Assembly (NCBI GenBank): GCA_903901335.1
Contig: CAIUQR010000149.1
Span: forward strand, 20,152-84,151
From: an uncultured delta proteobacterium
GTDB lineage: Bacteria > Desulfobacterota > Desulfobulbia > Desulfobulbales > Desulfocapsaceae
Direction: 5' to 3'
Length of the DNA stretch: 64,000 nt
Shown piece by piece: positions 34,795-44,158 of the stretch. A program made the position numbers and the translations under genes. The notes under the pieces are model-generated. The model was given only the letters and a program-made list of their open reading frames with translations. It made no database searches and was not told the origin of the DNA. Position 1 is the stretch's first letter. Every line of letters begins with the position of its first letter.

Positions 34795-36576
34795 CTACTC
34801 CTTCAAGACAGCGCTGAACTTGCAGGCATCGAAACAAGACCCGCATTTAATACAGACCGATGAATCGATATGATGGGGTTTCTTTTTCTCACCGGTGATG
34901 GCGCTCACGGAGCATGCCTTCGCACACATGCCGCAACCGACACACATATCCTCCCTGATGAAGAAGGTCAGCAGTTTATTGCAGACCTTGGCAGGACATT
35001 TCTTATGGTTGATATGGGCCTCATACTCATGCCGGAAGTACTTGATGGTGCTGATGACCGGGTTCGGGGCAGACATACCGAGGCCGCAGAGACTGGAATC
35101 CCGGACATCCTCGGCCAGCGTCTGGAGCAGTTCAATATCCCCCTTCTTGCCGTTGCCTTCGGTAATCCTGGTCAGGATCTCCAGGAGGCGCTTTGTGCCG
35201 ATCCGGCAGGGGACGCACTTGCCGCAGGACTCGGACTGGGTGAATTCCAGAAAGAATTTCGAGATATTGACCATACAGTCGGTCTCATCGAGAACAACCA
35301 TGCCGCCGGAGCCCATCATCGAGCCGACCGATTTCAGGCCTTCGTAATCAACCGGAAGATCGATATGCTGCTGCGGGATACAACCGCCGGACGGACCGCC
35401 GGTCTGCACCGCCTTAAAGAGCTTGTCGCCCTCGATGCCGCCGCCGATATTGAAGATGATATCCTTCAGCGGCGTCCCCATCGGTATCTCGATCAGACCA
35501 GTGTTCCTGATCTTGCCGGTCAGGGCGATGACCTTCGTACCTTTACTCTTTTCAGAACCGATAGAGGCAAACCACTCGGCTCCCTTGTTGATGATGGGCG
35601 GAATATTGGCAAGCGTCTCGACGTTGTTGATAATGGTGGGTTTCCCCCAGAGCCCCTTATTAGCCGGGAAGGGCGGTTTGGCCCGCGGCATTCCCCGTTC
35701 ACCTTCGATGGAGGCGATCAGCGCCGTCTCTTCCCCGCAGACAAAGGCACCGGCTCCAAGCTTGACTTTAATATCGAAATCAAACGAGGTCCCGAACAGC
35801 TTTTTACCCAGGAACCCCTTTTCTCTGGCGTGATCCAGGGCGATATAGAGTCTGTTGACGGCCAAGGGATATTCCGCCCTGATATAGACGTAGCCATGGG
35901 TGGCACCAATGGCGTAGGCGCCGATAATCATGCCTTCCAGAACCGCATGGGGATTGCCCTCGATTACCGAACGATCCATGAACGCACCGGGGTCACCCTC
36001 GTCAGCGTTACAGATGATATACCGCTCGTCGGCCTGGTTGGCAGCGCAGAAACTCCATTTCAGACCGGTGGGAAAACCAGCGCCGCCACGCCCGCGCAGG
36101 CCGGATTTTTTCATGGTCTCGATGACTTCCACGGGGCTCATCTCGGTCAGGGCCTTTTTTGCTGCCGTGTACCCGCCAACCCCCAGATATTCTTCGATGC
36201 TCTCCGGATCAATTTTGCCCAGATCCGCGAGGATGATCTTTGTCTGGTTGTCATGGAAGGTGTGGTAGTCATCGCCGACCAGCCATTCCGTAATCGGCTT
36301 GTCATCAACCACATGATCCTTGACGATCCTCTTGACCATCTCGGGCTGGATATATTGATATGTCCAGGTGTTATCTCCCTTTGTGACATCCACAAGCACA
36401 TCACGGGCGCAGAAGCCGCGGCACCCGACCTTATGGAGCTTGCAATGTTCCTGCACACTGGCATTTTTGACGCCGGCAGACTCGAACTCCTGCCGGAACG
36501 CCTCCATCACCATATCAGCACCAGCCGCGATTCCACCAGTGCCCAAACACACATTTACGGTAATTTCGCTGTTCAC
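34795..36576 (-). CDS. NuoF/HydB-like NADH-binding diaphorase subunit with extra ferredoxin domain
   Basis: The 593-residue protein has an N-terminal thioredoxin-like [2Fe-2S] domain (about 1-100) with GCRGFCARD, though the first pair reads CLGTGG, where the usual second Cys is Gly. The NuoF core follows: GRGGAGFPTGLKW (FMN/NAD loop), GAGAYVCGEE-like GAGAFVCGEETAL, and the [4Fe-4S] site ESCGKCVPCRIGT. The C-terminus holds two [4Fe-4S] sites, CVGCGMCAKAC and CIKCGSCFDAC. This is the layout of HndC/HydB/HylB subunits that connect NAD(H) to ferredoxin and formate or hydrogen. It lies 4 bases after the NuoE-like gene. With fdhA it can form an NAD-dependent, possibly electron-bifurcating, formate dehydrogenase. 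Confidence 0.93.
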   Translation of the reverse strand: MNSEITVNVCLGTGGIAAGADMVMEAFRQEFESAGVKNASVQEHCKLHKVGCRGFCARDVLVDVTKGDNTWTYQYIQPEMVKRIVKDHVVDDKPITEWLVGDDYHTFHDNQTKIILADLGKIDPESIEEYLGVGGYTAAKKALTEMSPVEVIETMKKSGLRGRGGAGFPTGLKWSFCAANQADERYIICNADEGDPGAFMDRSVIEGNPHAVLEGMIIGAYAIGATHGYVYIRAEYPLAVNRLYIALDHAREKGFLGKKLFGTSFDFDIKVKLGAGAFVCGEETALIASIEGERGMPRAKPPFPANKGLWGKPTIINNVETLANIPPIINKGAEWFASIGSEKSKGTKVIALTGKIRNTGLIEIPMGTPLKDIIFNIGGGIEGDKLFKAVQTGGPSGGCIPQQHIDLPVDYEGLKSVGSMMGSGGMVVLDETDCMVNISKFFLEFTQSESCGKCVPCRIGTKRLLEILTRITEGNGKKGDIELLQTLAEDVRDSSLCGLGMSAPNPVISTIKYFRHEYEAHINHKKCPAKVCNKLLTFFIREDMCVGCGMCAKACSVSAITGEKKKPHHIDSSVCIKCGSCFDACKFSAVLKE

Positions 36577-36580
36577 GGTT

Positions 36581-37048
36581 CTATTCCTTATATGGTTTGA
36601 GGTTCTGAGCTATTTTGGTCGGACTTTGCTTGCCGAATACCTTTTCGTTGACAATTACGACCGGGGCGATACTGCAGGCGCCGACGCAGTTGACGGTCTC
36701 CAGAGTGAACTTCATATCCTTGGTGGTCTTCTGGCCCTCTTTCAGTTTGATATCTTCACGAATTTTCTCAATGATCCTGGTAGCACCCTTAACATGGCAG
36801 ACTGTTCCCTGACAGACGGTAATAATATTTTTCCCGCGTGGCTGCAGATGGAACTGTGCATAAAAGGTAACTACGCCATAAAACCTCGAGGCAGGGATAT
36901 TGGTTCTCTCGGCGTACCAATTCACCGCTTCTTCCTGGACATAACCGAATTCGTTCTGCATTTGCTGCAGAGCCGTGATGATGTTATCACCATTGGCTGT
37001 GCATTTCTGGTAGATTGTTTCCAGTACTGCTTCCTGTGTCTTCTCCAT
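36581..37048 (-). CDS. NuoE/HydC-like [2Fe-2S] subunit
   Basis: This is a 155-residue NuoE-family protein with the four cluster cysteines in CQGTVCHVKG and CVGACSIAP. The N-terminal helical part (ALQQMQNEFGYVQEEAV) is typical. It pairs with the NuoF-like subunit to relay electrons between flavin and the rest of the complex. ATG 37048 has GGGAG upstream; an in-frame codon 45 bases earlier is not conserved. It is the first gene of a two-gene operon driven by the promoter at 37276-37304. Confidence 0.92.
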   Translation of the reverse strand: MEKTQEAVLETIYQKCTANGDNIITALQQMQNEFGYVQEEAVNWYAERTNIPASRFYGVVTFYAQFHLQPRGKNIITVCQGTVCHVKGATRIIEKIREDIKLKEGQKTTKDMKFTLETVNCVGACSIAPVVIVNEKVFGKQSPTKIAQNLKPYKE

Positions 37049-37275
37049 TGAACAACTCCCGTTCTTGGTTAGCAAGCATGCTGAAGGTAACATCCGTCAA
37101 TTGTAACAGACTACTGGTCACCTTCCGTCGAAACGCTCAAGATCCTACATACCTAAAAAATTACACTATTTCCGCCCTGGCTCCCCTGACTGCCAAGGAA
37201 ATTTTCCTGACTTTCTGTTTGCTCCATACGCCAAGAGGCGGAATAAAAGACAAACCCCTCCCGGCAAACAGGCCC

Positions 37276-37304
37276 ATTATAGTCCTGTCGTCATGAATTT
37301 ACAA
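37276..37304 (-). promoter_or_regulatory. Probable promoter of the nuoEF-like operon
   Basis: On the reverse strand TTGTAA (37304-37299) and a perfect TATAAT (37281-37276) are 17 bases apart. The leader would be about 220 bases. The divergent LysR gene starts 190 bases away, so the region between is a likely operator for it. The rest of the 37049-37494 gap holds no gene. Confidence 0.55.
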
Positions 37305-37494
37305 CCATCTTACAGACACAAAGTCAATACTTAAAAAGGAAACAAGGGGTTTTTGTGCTATCGTCATTTTTTCTCTAGGAAAATACTGCCGATCACACTA
37401 TATTTTTCAAAGTCTCCATAGACTTCCCGTATATTGAAACGAATTCGACGTCGCCAATGTTTGCAAAACCGGCTCCCGCCCCTGTGCAAGGGAG

Positions 37495-38421
37495 GTGAGC
37501 AGCGAGTGCGGTGTTACCCTCAAGAGGACCCGAGCCATCGAAACCAGACATCTGAAAATTTTCGTTGCAGTCTACAGGCACAGGAGCTTTACCAAGGCCT
37601 CAGAACTGCTCCATACCAGCCAGCCCACCATCAGCGAACACATCCGCAACCTTGAGTTGCGGTTGGAATGTCAACTGTTTGATCGGCTTGGCCGGTCCAT
37701 CATGCCCACCCTGGAGGCGGATATCCTCTACCCGAGGGCCCTGGCAATTCTTGAGGATATCAAAAAACTGGAAGAAGATATCGCCTCGGCCGGCAAGGCG
37801 ATATCAGGGGAGCTGATCATCGGAGCCAGCACCATCCCCGGCACCTATATCCTTCCGGAAATTGCCGCCGCCTTCAAAATACAGCATCCCGGCGTCTCCT
37901 TCGAGATCAGAACCAACGACTCGGCCCAAGTCGTGAACTCGGTGCTGGGCCACGAGATCCTGCTTGGTATTGTCGGGGCAAAAATGGTCACAAAAAAGCT
38001 GAACTATCACCCCTTCATCGAAGACGAACTCGTCCTGGCCGCCTCCACGAAAAGGAAGATCAGCCCGGCCATCACGACCCTCCAGCTCCAGGAACTCCCC
38101 TTCCTGATGCGGGAAGAGGGTTCGGGCACCAGGAAGACTATCGAAGGGTTTCTGGCCCAGAAAGATCTGGATATCGAACAGCTCGACACCTGCGCCGTGC
38201 TCGGTTCCAGCGCTGCCATTCAGGAAGCTATAAAATCCGATCTGGGGGTTTCGATCATTTCTCGTTATGCCATTCAGGATGGACTTAAGTTTCAACAGAT
38301 CAAAGAGATCCAAATCGAAGGTCTGACGATGCGCCGCAATTTCTATATCATCACCGCCAAAAAACGAACCCTCCCCAATCAGTATCAGGTCTTTCTGAAC
38401 TCGATGCTGAGCAGGCTCTGA
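37495..38421 (+). CDS. LysR-family regulator, selenium-metabolism-associated type
   Basis: The 308-residue protein has the LysR winged helix (HLKIFVAVYRHRSFTKASEL, SQPTISEHIRNLE) and a periplasmic-binding-like effector domain. The effector part begins GELIIGASTIPGTYILPEIA and includes LMREEGSGTRKTIE, the pattern I associate with the LysR group named for selenium metabolism in anaerobes; that association is by memory, not search. The GTG at 37495 lies directly behind AAGGGAGG, which is unusually close, so the start is uncertain. It is divergent from the nuoEF-like operon and is a good candidate regulator for the formate dehydrogenase genes. Confidence 0.85.
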   Translation: MSSECGVTLKRTRAIETRHLKIFVAVYRHRSFTKASELLHTSQPTISEHIRNLELRLECQLFDRLGRSIMPTLEADILYPRALAILEDIKKLEEDIASAGKAISGELIIGASTIPGTYILPEIAAAFKIQHPGVSFEIRTNDSAQVVNSVLGHEILLGIVGAKMVTKKLNYHPFIEDELVLAASTKRKISPAITTLQLQELPFLMREEGSGTRKTIEGFLAQKDLDIEQLDTCAVLGSSAAIQEAIKSDLGVSIISRYAIQDGLKFQQIKEIQIEGLTMRRNFYIITAKKRTLPNQYQVFLNSMLSRL

Positions 38422-38467
38422 CACCGGCAACCTCTTGTGTCAGAAAAACTCATAAGGATCCCCTCTT

Positions 38468-39250
38468 ATGGATATTGTCGCCGATAATCTGACGATAACG
38501 AATGCAATCGTTGCAGACGCCGTGCAGCGGCTGGATCCAACTCCCATCCAGAACATTGTCAGGCGTTGCGAGAAAGCCGGGGCCGGAATGATTGACATCA
38601 ACTCAGGGCCGCTTACCCGCAAGCCGGAAAAGTTGATGACCTTTCTGGTTGACAGTGTCCGGAAGGCATCGAACCTGCCGCTGCTTCTCGACAGCTCCAA
38701 CGCCGTCGCCCTGGAGGCGGGCCTGAGGGTCTGCCTGGGCAAGGCGATCATCAACGGCTTTTCCCTGGAACCCGACAAGCTTGCACTCATCCTGCCTCTG
38801 GCCCGGAAATTCGAGACCCGGATCATCGGCTATCTCCTCTATCCGGACAGCAATGTCCCGGCTGACGGGGCAGAACGCTTAACTGTAGCCCTGGAACTGT
38901 ACAGCAGATTTTCCGAGGCGGGCCTTGCCCCGGAGCAGCTGATCATCGACCCAGTCATCCCGCCGCTGCTCTGGCAGAACGGCCACACCCAGGCTATGGA
39001 GGTGGTGAACGTTATCCGGACCCTGCCGGATCTTCTGGGATTCAAGGTCCAGACCATAGCCGGGATCTCCAATTTGACTACCGGCCCCGGTAACCAGGCG
39101 CAAAAGCCCGTCTTCGAACAAGTTTATACGGCCATGCTCGCCGAGGCGGGCCTGACCATGGCCCTGGTGAATGTCTTCCATACCGGGACCATGGCCGCCA
39201 TCCGGGCGTGCAACACCCTCATCAGCACAAAGGTCTTTTCCTGGTTATAG
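38468..39250 (+). CDS. Pterin-binding (DHPS/AcsE-like) methyltransferase domain protein
   Basis: The 260-residue protein matches the pterin-binding TIM barrel shared by dihydropteroate synthase and methyltetrahydrofolate:corrinoid methyltransferases: GAGMIDINSGP, LPLLLDSSN, ELIIDP-like EQLIIDPVIPPL and KVQTIAGISNLT. Its size and motifs fit AcsE-like methyltransferases better than DHPS. No corrinoid protein is encoded nearby. It lies 46 bases after the LysR gene in the same direction and may belong to C1 metabolism with formate dehydrogenase. Its 3' end runs into a decayed helicase on the other strand. Confidence 0.85.
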   Translation: MDIVADNLTITNAIVADAVQRLDPTPIQNIVRRCEKAGAGMIDINSGPLTRKPEKLMTFLVDSVRKASNLPLLLDSSNAVALEAGLRVCLGKAIINGFSLEPDKLALILPLARKFETRIIGYLLYPDSNVPADGAERLTVALELYSRFSEAGLAPEQLIIDPVIPPLLWQNGHTQAMEVVNVIRTLPDLLGFKVQTIAGISNLTTGPGNQAQKPVFEQVYTAMLAEAGLTMALVNVFHTGTMAAIRACNTLISTKVFSWL

Positions 39251-40868
39251 AACCTTTGGTTATCCTGAAAGAACAGGTGAAAGCTGAAACAGCTCCACCA
39301 GCGATCATAATGAATGACGGCCTGGGCGGCGGTGAGATCAATGCCGATCCCGCCTGCCAGCAGACTGGCACAAAAAACCCCGCAAGCCGGATTGGTATTG
39401 AACTCATCAATCATCTTCTGCCTCTTCCGGACCGGCATGTCTCCCTTAAGACTGCAGAAACCAATGCCCGCCTCCTGCAGGTACCGCTCGATCAGGGCAA
39501 GCATATCGACATACCGGCTGAAGACCACAAATTTCATCTCTGCCGCCAGCAGTTCTGCTGTCAGCTCGACGAATAAATCCCATTTGCCGCTGGCGAACTC
39601 CTCCGGATTGCTGCACCCTTTGACCAGACAGGGATGATCGCAGATCTGTTTGAGCCGGATGATGGCGGCCAGGATATTCATATACGGCATCGTGGCTGTA
39701 TCGTCAGCCAGTCCATCCAGGTCCATCTCCAGGTCGGCTATGACCTTCCGGTACAGACGGACCTGGTCGTTACTCAGGTCGCACAAACGATTATCATCAA
39801 TTATTTCAGATAACTCCGTCAGAACCTGCCGCCTGTTCCTGCGCAGGATAAGGGATGGATAAGGCGGCCGAGCCGCTCCCGCACCAGGGTGTTACCGGCT
39901 GCGGTTATCGGCTGAACATACATCCGCTCAAATTCCCGCTCACTGCCCAGAAAACCGGCAGGTAGATATCGAACAGGGATCTGAGATCCTGCAGGGAGTT
40001 TTCGACCGGAGTCCCCGTGAGCCCGATCTTGACCCGGCCATCCAGACCGGCCGCGGCCTGGTGGATCGCGGTATTCCGGTTTTTCAGATGCTGAATCCCG
40101 TCGAAAAGAATGATATCGAAGGGATACATCCGCAAGATATCCAGGTCCTGTCTGACAACGCCATAGGTCGTTAAAATCAGGCCCAGCTCCCCGGCCTTTT
40201 GCAGATCCCGCTCTGGCCCATAATAGACGGCATACTCCATTCCCTTGTAAAACCGGTCGATTTTCTCGGCCCAGTTCAAGAGCACGGAGGCAGGACAGAC
40301 TACCAGCATCAACCCTTCACCGTCCCTCCGGGCTGCGGACTGCAGCAGCGCCATCATCTTCCGGTAGCTGAGACGGATCCTGCCGGAGCCATCGGCCACG
40401 AACCGATCTTCGGCCATCTCATAGAGCCAGGACAGGGGTGTCCCGTCGATCTGCAGCCACTCATACAAAAAAACGCCGATCTTCTGCCAACCGCTCTCGA
40501 AAAAAGCAAGCGGTACCGAAATTGGTTTGGCCTGTCCCGCCCGGTGCAACCAGGCTGAGAATGGCCAGGGCGGCCATATGGACACAGCCTTTTTGATCCT
40601 GCTAGAGATGGCAGAGACTGCAGTACCGGTTCCGGAAAATAAAGCCCTGGTGCAATTTCGCATTCGTGTCAAACTGCAGTGCGACAACGGCCATTTTCTC
40701 GATCAATGCTCCGGCTGCATTACGAAGAGAATAAAATCCCTCAATCTTTTTTTTGCGCAGCAGTTGCAAGCCTTGATCAAGTATGGATGTTGTAAACCAC
40801 GGCTGCAGCTGGACACTCTCCAGAACCGGCAATGTCCGGGGGATGGTTTCGTTTTCGAAAGTATACAT
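39239..40868 (-). pseudogene. Decayed SNF2-type helicase
   Basis: The reverse strand holds pieces of one SWI2/SNF2 helicase in different frames: a short N-terminal part (40868-40602), a motor part (LVVCPASVLLNWAEKI, LTGTPVENSLQDLRSL), then EREFERMYVQP in another frame and, after another shift near 39855, LRRNRRQVLTEL and the helicase C domain (KFVVFSRYVDMLALIERYL, LAGGIGIDLTAAQAVIHYD). The Walker A region is missing, the DEAH box has become DGIQ, and the end after DRWW is lost where it meets the methyltransferase gene. At least two frameshifts and deletions make it non-functional. Confidence 0.8.
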
Positions 40869-40877
40869 AGTTCCTGT

Positions 40878-41585
40878 TTAAACCGTCTGTCCCATATAGG
40901 AGCTGATAACTGTTGGGTCGGAGCGCAGCTTCCCGGCCTGGCCATCAAGCACGATCCTGCCGCTTTCGATAACATAGGCATAAGAGGAAGTGGCTAAAGC
41001 CAAGTGGGCGTTCTGCTCAACCAGCAGGATGGTCAGACCCTCGTCATGGACGTGGCGGATGATCGAAAACACGGTCTGGACCATCTTGGGGGCAAGCCCC
41101 AGGGAGGGTTCGTCGAGAAGCAGCAGTTTGGGACGGGCCATCAATCCCCTGGCGATGGCCAGCATCTGCTGTTCCCCCCCGGAAAGGGAGCCCGCGGCCA
41201 GGTTACGCCGCTCACCCAATATCGGAAAGCGTTCTTCCATCCGGGTCACATCCCTCAGCACCTCCCGATAGGGACGCCGGTAGCCGCCCAGTTCCAGGTT
41301 TTCCCGGACCGTCATCCCTGCCAGCACCTGCCTGCCCTCAGGGACCTGGATCACCCCTGCAGAGACCCGCTTATGGGCGCTCATCCTGGTGATATCCCGC
41401 CCATGCAAAATAATCTTTCCCGACCGGGCAGGTATGACCCCGCTGATAGTATTGAGGATAGTGGTCTTGCCGGCGCCGTTGGGGCCGATCAGGGTCACGA
41501 TCGTCCCCTCTTCCACCTGAAAGGAAACCCTCCGGACAGCCTCCATGGGACCATAGGCCACAGTCAAATCAACGACTTCAAGCAT
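40878..41585 (-). CDS. livF: Branched-chain amino-acid ABC transporter ATPase
   Basis: This 235-residue ATPase has Walker A GPNGAGKTTI, signature LSGGEQQML, Walker B LLLLDEPSLGLAP and switch His replaced by the Liv-type LVEQNAHLAL (Gln-Asn). The LSLGLAPK and VEQNA patterns identify LivF. It is the last gene of the livKHMGF-type operon and overlaps livG by 8 bases. With LivG it powers uptake of branched-chain amino acids or related compounds such as amides or aromatic acids. Confidence 0.95.
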   Translation of the reverse strand: MLEVVDLTVAYGPMEAVRRVSFQVEEGTIVTLIGPNGAGKTTILNTISGVIPARSGKIILHGRDITRMSAHKRVSAGVIQVPEGRQVLAGMTVRENLELGGYRRPYREVLRDVTRMEERFPILGERRNLAAGSLSGGEQQMLAIARGLMARPKLLLLDEPSLGLAPKMVQTVFSIIRHVHDEGLTILLVEQNAHLALATSSYAYVIESGRIVLDGQAGKLRSDPTVISSYMGQTV

Positions 41586-42345
41586 TATTTTCGCTTGCTC
41601 CCAGATAGGCTTCGATAACCTCAGGGTGACGGCTGACCTGGTTCGGATTGCCGGTGACTAGGGTCCGACCGAAGTTGAGCACGGTAATTGTAGCGCAAAG
41701 TCCCATTACAAAGGACATATTATGTTCAATGAGCAGGATGGTCATGCCTTCCGCTGCCAGGGATTGAATCAGGCTTCCCACCTGTTCCACCTCCTGCTGT
41801 CGCATTCCCGCTACCGGCTCATCCAAGAGCAACAGGCGAGGGCGCGAGGCCAAGGCCCGCGCGATCTCAAGACGCCGTCGTTCACCATAAGACAGCGCCC
41901 TGGCTGGGAAATGGGCTTTGGACTCAATCCCGACCCTGGCCAGACAGTCCATGGCCTGCCGACGGTGCTCCTTTTCCTGTCGCCCGGCTGAAGGCAGGCA
42001 GAAGAGTCTTGGAAAAAAAGGCCGGAGTGCCACCAGATGTTGTCCGGCTATCACGTTTTCAAGACAGGTCATAGCCGGAAAAAGGCGGATATTCTGAAAG
42101 GTCCGGGCCACCCCCCTGGCAGCCAGCTTATAGGCCGGGAGGGTTTGGACAGGGGAGTTATCCAGTATCACCTCACCTGAGGAGGGGGCAATAATGCCGC
42201 TCAGCACGTTGATAAGCGTAGTTTTCCCGGCCCCGTTGGGACCAATCAGACCATGCACCTCTCCCCTTTTAACAGCCAGGGAGATGCCATCGAGTGCTTT
42301 GACCCCGCCGAAAGTGCGGGTAACGTCCTTGACATGCACGAACAT
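41578..42345 (-). CDS. livG: Branched-chain amino-acid ABC transporter ATPase
   Basis: This 255-residue ATPase has Walker A GPNGAGKTTL, the LivG-type insertion FQNIRLFPAMTCLENVIAGQ, signature LSYGERRRL, Walker B LLLLDEPVAGMR and the switch LIEHNMSFVM. LivG and LivF form a heterodimer. It starts 4 bases after livM and overlaps livF by 8 bases, a typical polycistronic arrangement. Confidence 0.95.
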   Translation of the reverse strand: MFVHVKDVTRTFGGVKALDGISLAVKRGEVHGLIGPNGAGKTTLINVLSGIIAPSSGEVILDNSPVQTLPAYKLAARGVARTFQNIRLFPAMTCLENVIAGQHLVALRPFFPRLFCLPSAGRQEKEHRRQAMDCLARVGIESKAHFPARALSYGERRRLEIARALASRPRLLLLDEPVAGMRQQEVEQVGSLIQSLAAEGMTILLIEHNMSFVMGLCATITVLNFGRTLVTGNPNQVSRHPEVIEAYLGASENNA

Positions 42346-42348
42346 GGC

Positions 42349-43239
42349 CTATCCCTCCTCCGGCACGGCATCAACCGGAGCCTTTTCCCGCTCCTGCCCG
42401 GTTCTTCCAAAGATCGAGACCAGGCCATTGGGCAGAAACAGGATCACCAGCAGCAGAATCAGCCCGTTGAGCGCCATGCGTATCGGTCCTGCGGTCACCC
42501 CTGTTCCTCTGAGGATCTCCGGCAGGGCCGTGAGCAGCACCGCCCCCAGAACGGGGCCGTACCAGACGCGTATCCCGCCGACGATATTGAAGATCAGCAG
42601 ATCAACCGCCACCGAAAAGCCGAACTCTCTCGGGGTGATGATATAATTGAGATGGGCATACAGACCTCCGGCAAAACCGGCCAGTATGGCGCCGAGGACA
42701 AAGGACAGGGTTTTATAATAAGTGGTGTTGATACCCATCGCCGAGGCAGCGGTTTCGTCTTCCCGGATGCTTTCAAAACACCAGCCAATACGGGAATGGC
42801 GTAGTCTGGCGATAGTGTAACCGGCCACCGCCAGGGCCAGATAAATCCCCCAGGTCTTGGTAAGGTTGGGTATTCCGACGAGCCCCTGCGCGCCGCCGGT
42901 GATGTCGAGATTGAGAACGGCAATGCGGACAACCTCACCGAAACTTAATGTGGCAATCGCCAGAAAAACTCCCCGCAGCCTGAGAACCGGCAGTCCGATT
43001 ATAAGCCCCACCAGCCCGGACAGAATAGATCCTGCCGCAACAGAGAGCAGAAAAGGAACCCCCAGCTTCATAGTCAGGATTCCGGCTGTATAACCGCCGA
43101 TGCCTGCAAAGGCAGCACTTCCGAGCGACAGCTGTCCGGCTGCCATGGTGAGATAGAGGCTCAGGGCGAGAAGGGCATTAATGCCGATAAAATTAACCAG
43201 ACTGCCATAGATCGCAAAGAATTGGCACAGGGCTTCCAA
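42349..43239 (-). CDS. livM: Branched-chain amino-acid ABC transporter permease
   Basis: The 296-residue membrane protein has about eight hydrophobic segments and the LivM hallmarks: LSLYLTMAAGQLSLGSAAFAG near the N-terminus and the EAA-like loop SRIGWCFESIREDETAASAMGI that contacts the ATPases. It forms a heterodimer with LivH. The gene lies 4 bases downstream of livH. Confidence 0.94.
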   Translation of the reverse strand: MEALCQFFAIYGSLVNFIGINALLALSLYLTMAAGQLSLGSAAFAGIGGYTAGILTMKLGVPFLLSVAAGSILSGLVGLIIGLPVLRLRGVFLAIATLSFGEVVRIAVLNLDITGGAQGLVGIPNLTKTWGIYLALAVAGYTIARLRHSRIGWCFESIREDETAASAMGINTTYYKTLSFVLGAILAGFAGGLYAHLNYIITPREFGFSVAVDLLIFNIVGGIRVWYGPVLGAVLLTALPEILRGTGVTAGPIRMALNGLILLLVILFLPNGLVSIFGRTGQEREKAPVDAVPEEG

Positions 43240-43243
43240 AGTC

Positions 43244-44134
43244 TTATGCCTCCCGCATCTTCTTGCGTCCGAGAAGACCCGAAGGGCGCAGAATCAAGAC
43301 CGCGAAAAGGACCGTGAAGGCCACCGCGTCCCGAAGGTTCGAGGTCCCGGTAATGGCTACGGTCAACACTTCGCTCAGCCCAAAGGCAAGGCCGCCCAGG
43401 ATCGCACCCGGGATACTGCCCATGCCGCCGAGGATGATCACGGCAAGACCTTTAAGCTCGATGGAGCGCCCCATATCAGGCGACAAGGAATCGAAATAGA
43501 GGCCGAAAAGGATGCCTGCCGCACCTCCCAGGGCAGAGGAGATGAAGAAGGTAAAGGCAATGATGCCATCCACATGAATGCCAAGAAGCCTTGAGGTACG
43601 GTCGTTTTCCGCTACGGCACGGATGGCTTTTCCCGCCCGTGCCCGGTTCAGAAACTGGGTCAGAGCAACCATCAGAAGAAGCGAGATAGCGACAATTTCC
43701 ACCTGCAGGGAGGTAATGGAAATGCCTCCCCAGCGCCAGATATGCACCGGGACGGTATGGGCCGGGAAGCGCACGGTTCGCGCGCCGAAGAGCCCGAGAG
43801 CCGCACTCTCGAATATGATGGCCATGGCGATACTGGAAATCAGCCCGGAGAAATTGGAATCGGCCCGTTGTCGCAGCGGAACAAAGGCCACCCGGTCGAG
43901 AAGAAGACCAAGGATGCCGCAACACAGGACCGAGACAGGGAAGGCCAGCCAAATGGACAGGCCTCCCGTTTCCACCAGCCAGAGAGCCAGAAGACCGCCC
44001 AGCGTAAACACGGCGGCATGGGCCAGGTTCAGGATGTCAAGCACTCCGAAGACCAGCGTATAACCCACCGCGAAAAGTCCATAGACGCTGCCGATAAAAA
44101 GGCCGTTGATCAGCTGTTGTGCCAGAAGATCCAT
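43244..44134 (-). CDS. livH: Branched-chain amino-acid ABC transporter permease
   Basis: The 296-residue permease starts with GLFIGSVYGLFAVGYTLVFG and DILNLAHAAVFTLGG, both LivH hallmarks, and has the ATPase-contact loop GKAIRAVAENDRTSRLLGI. About eight membrane segments are predicted. It is the first permease of the operon and follows the binding-protein gene by 24 bases. Confidence 0.94.
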   Translation of the reverse strand: MDLLAQQLINGLFIGSVYGLFAVGYTLVFGVLDILNLAHAAVFTLGGLLALWLVETGGLSIWLAFPVSVLCCGILGLLLDRVAFVPLRQRADSNFSGLISSIAMAIIFESAALGLFGARTVRFPAHTVPVHIWRWGGISITSLQVEIVAISLLLMVALTQFLNRARAGKAIRAVAENDRTSRLLGIHVDGIIAFTFFISSALGGAAGILFGLYFDSLSPDMGRSIELKGLAVIILGGMGSIPGAILGGLAFGLSEVLTVAITGTSNLRDAVAFTVLFAVLILRPSGLLGRKKMREA

Positions 44135-44158
44135 TGAGGGTCAATCCTTTTTGATCTG

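Noticed and set aside
34870..36600. Long 576-codon forward frame opposite the nuoF-like gene
   Set aside because: It is the antisense shadow of the nuoF-like gene, which has all expected motifs.
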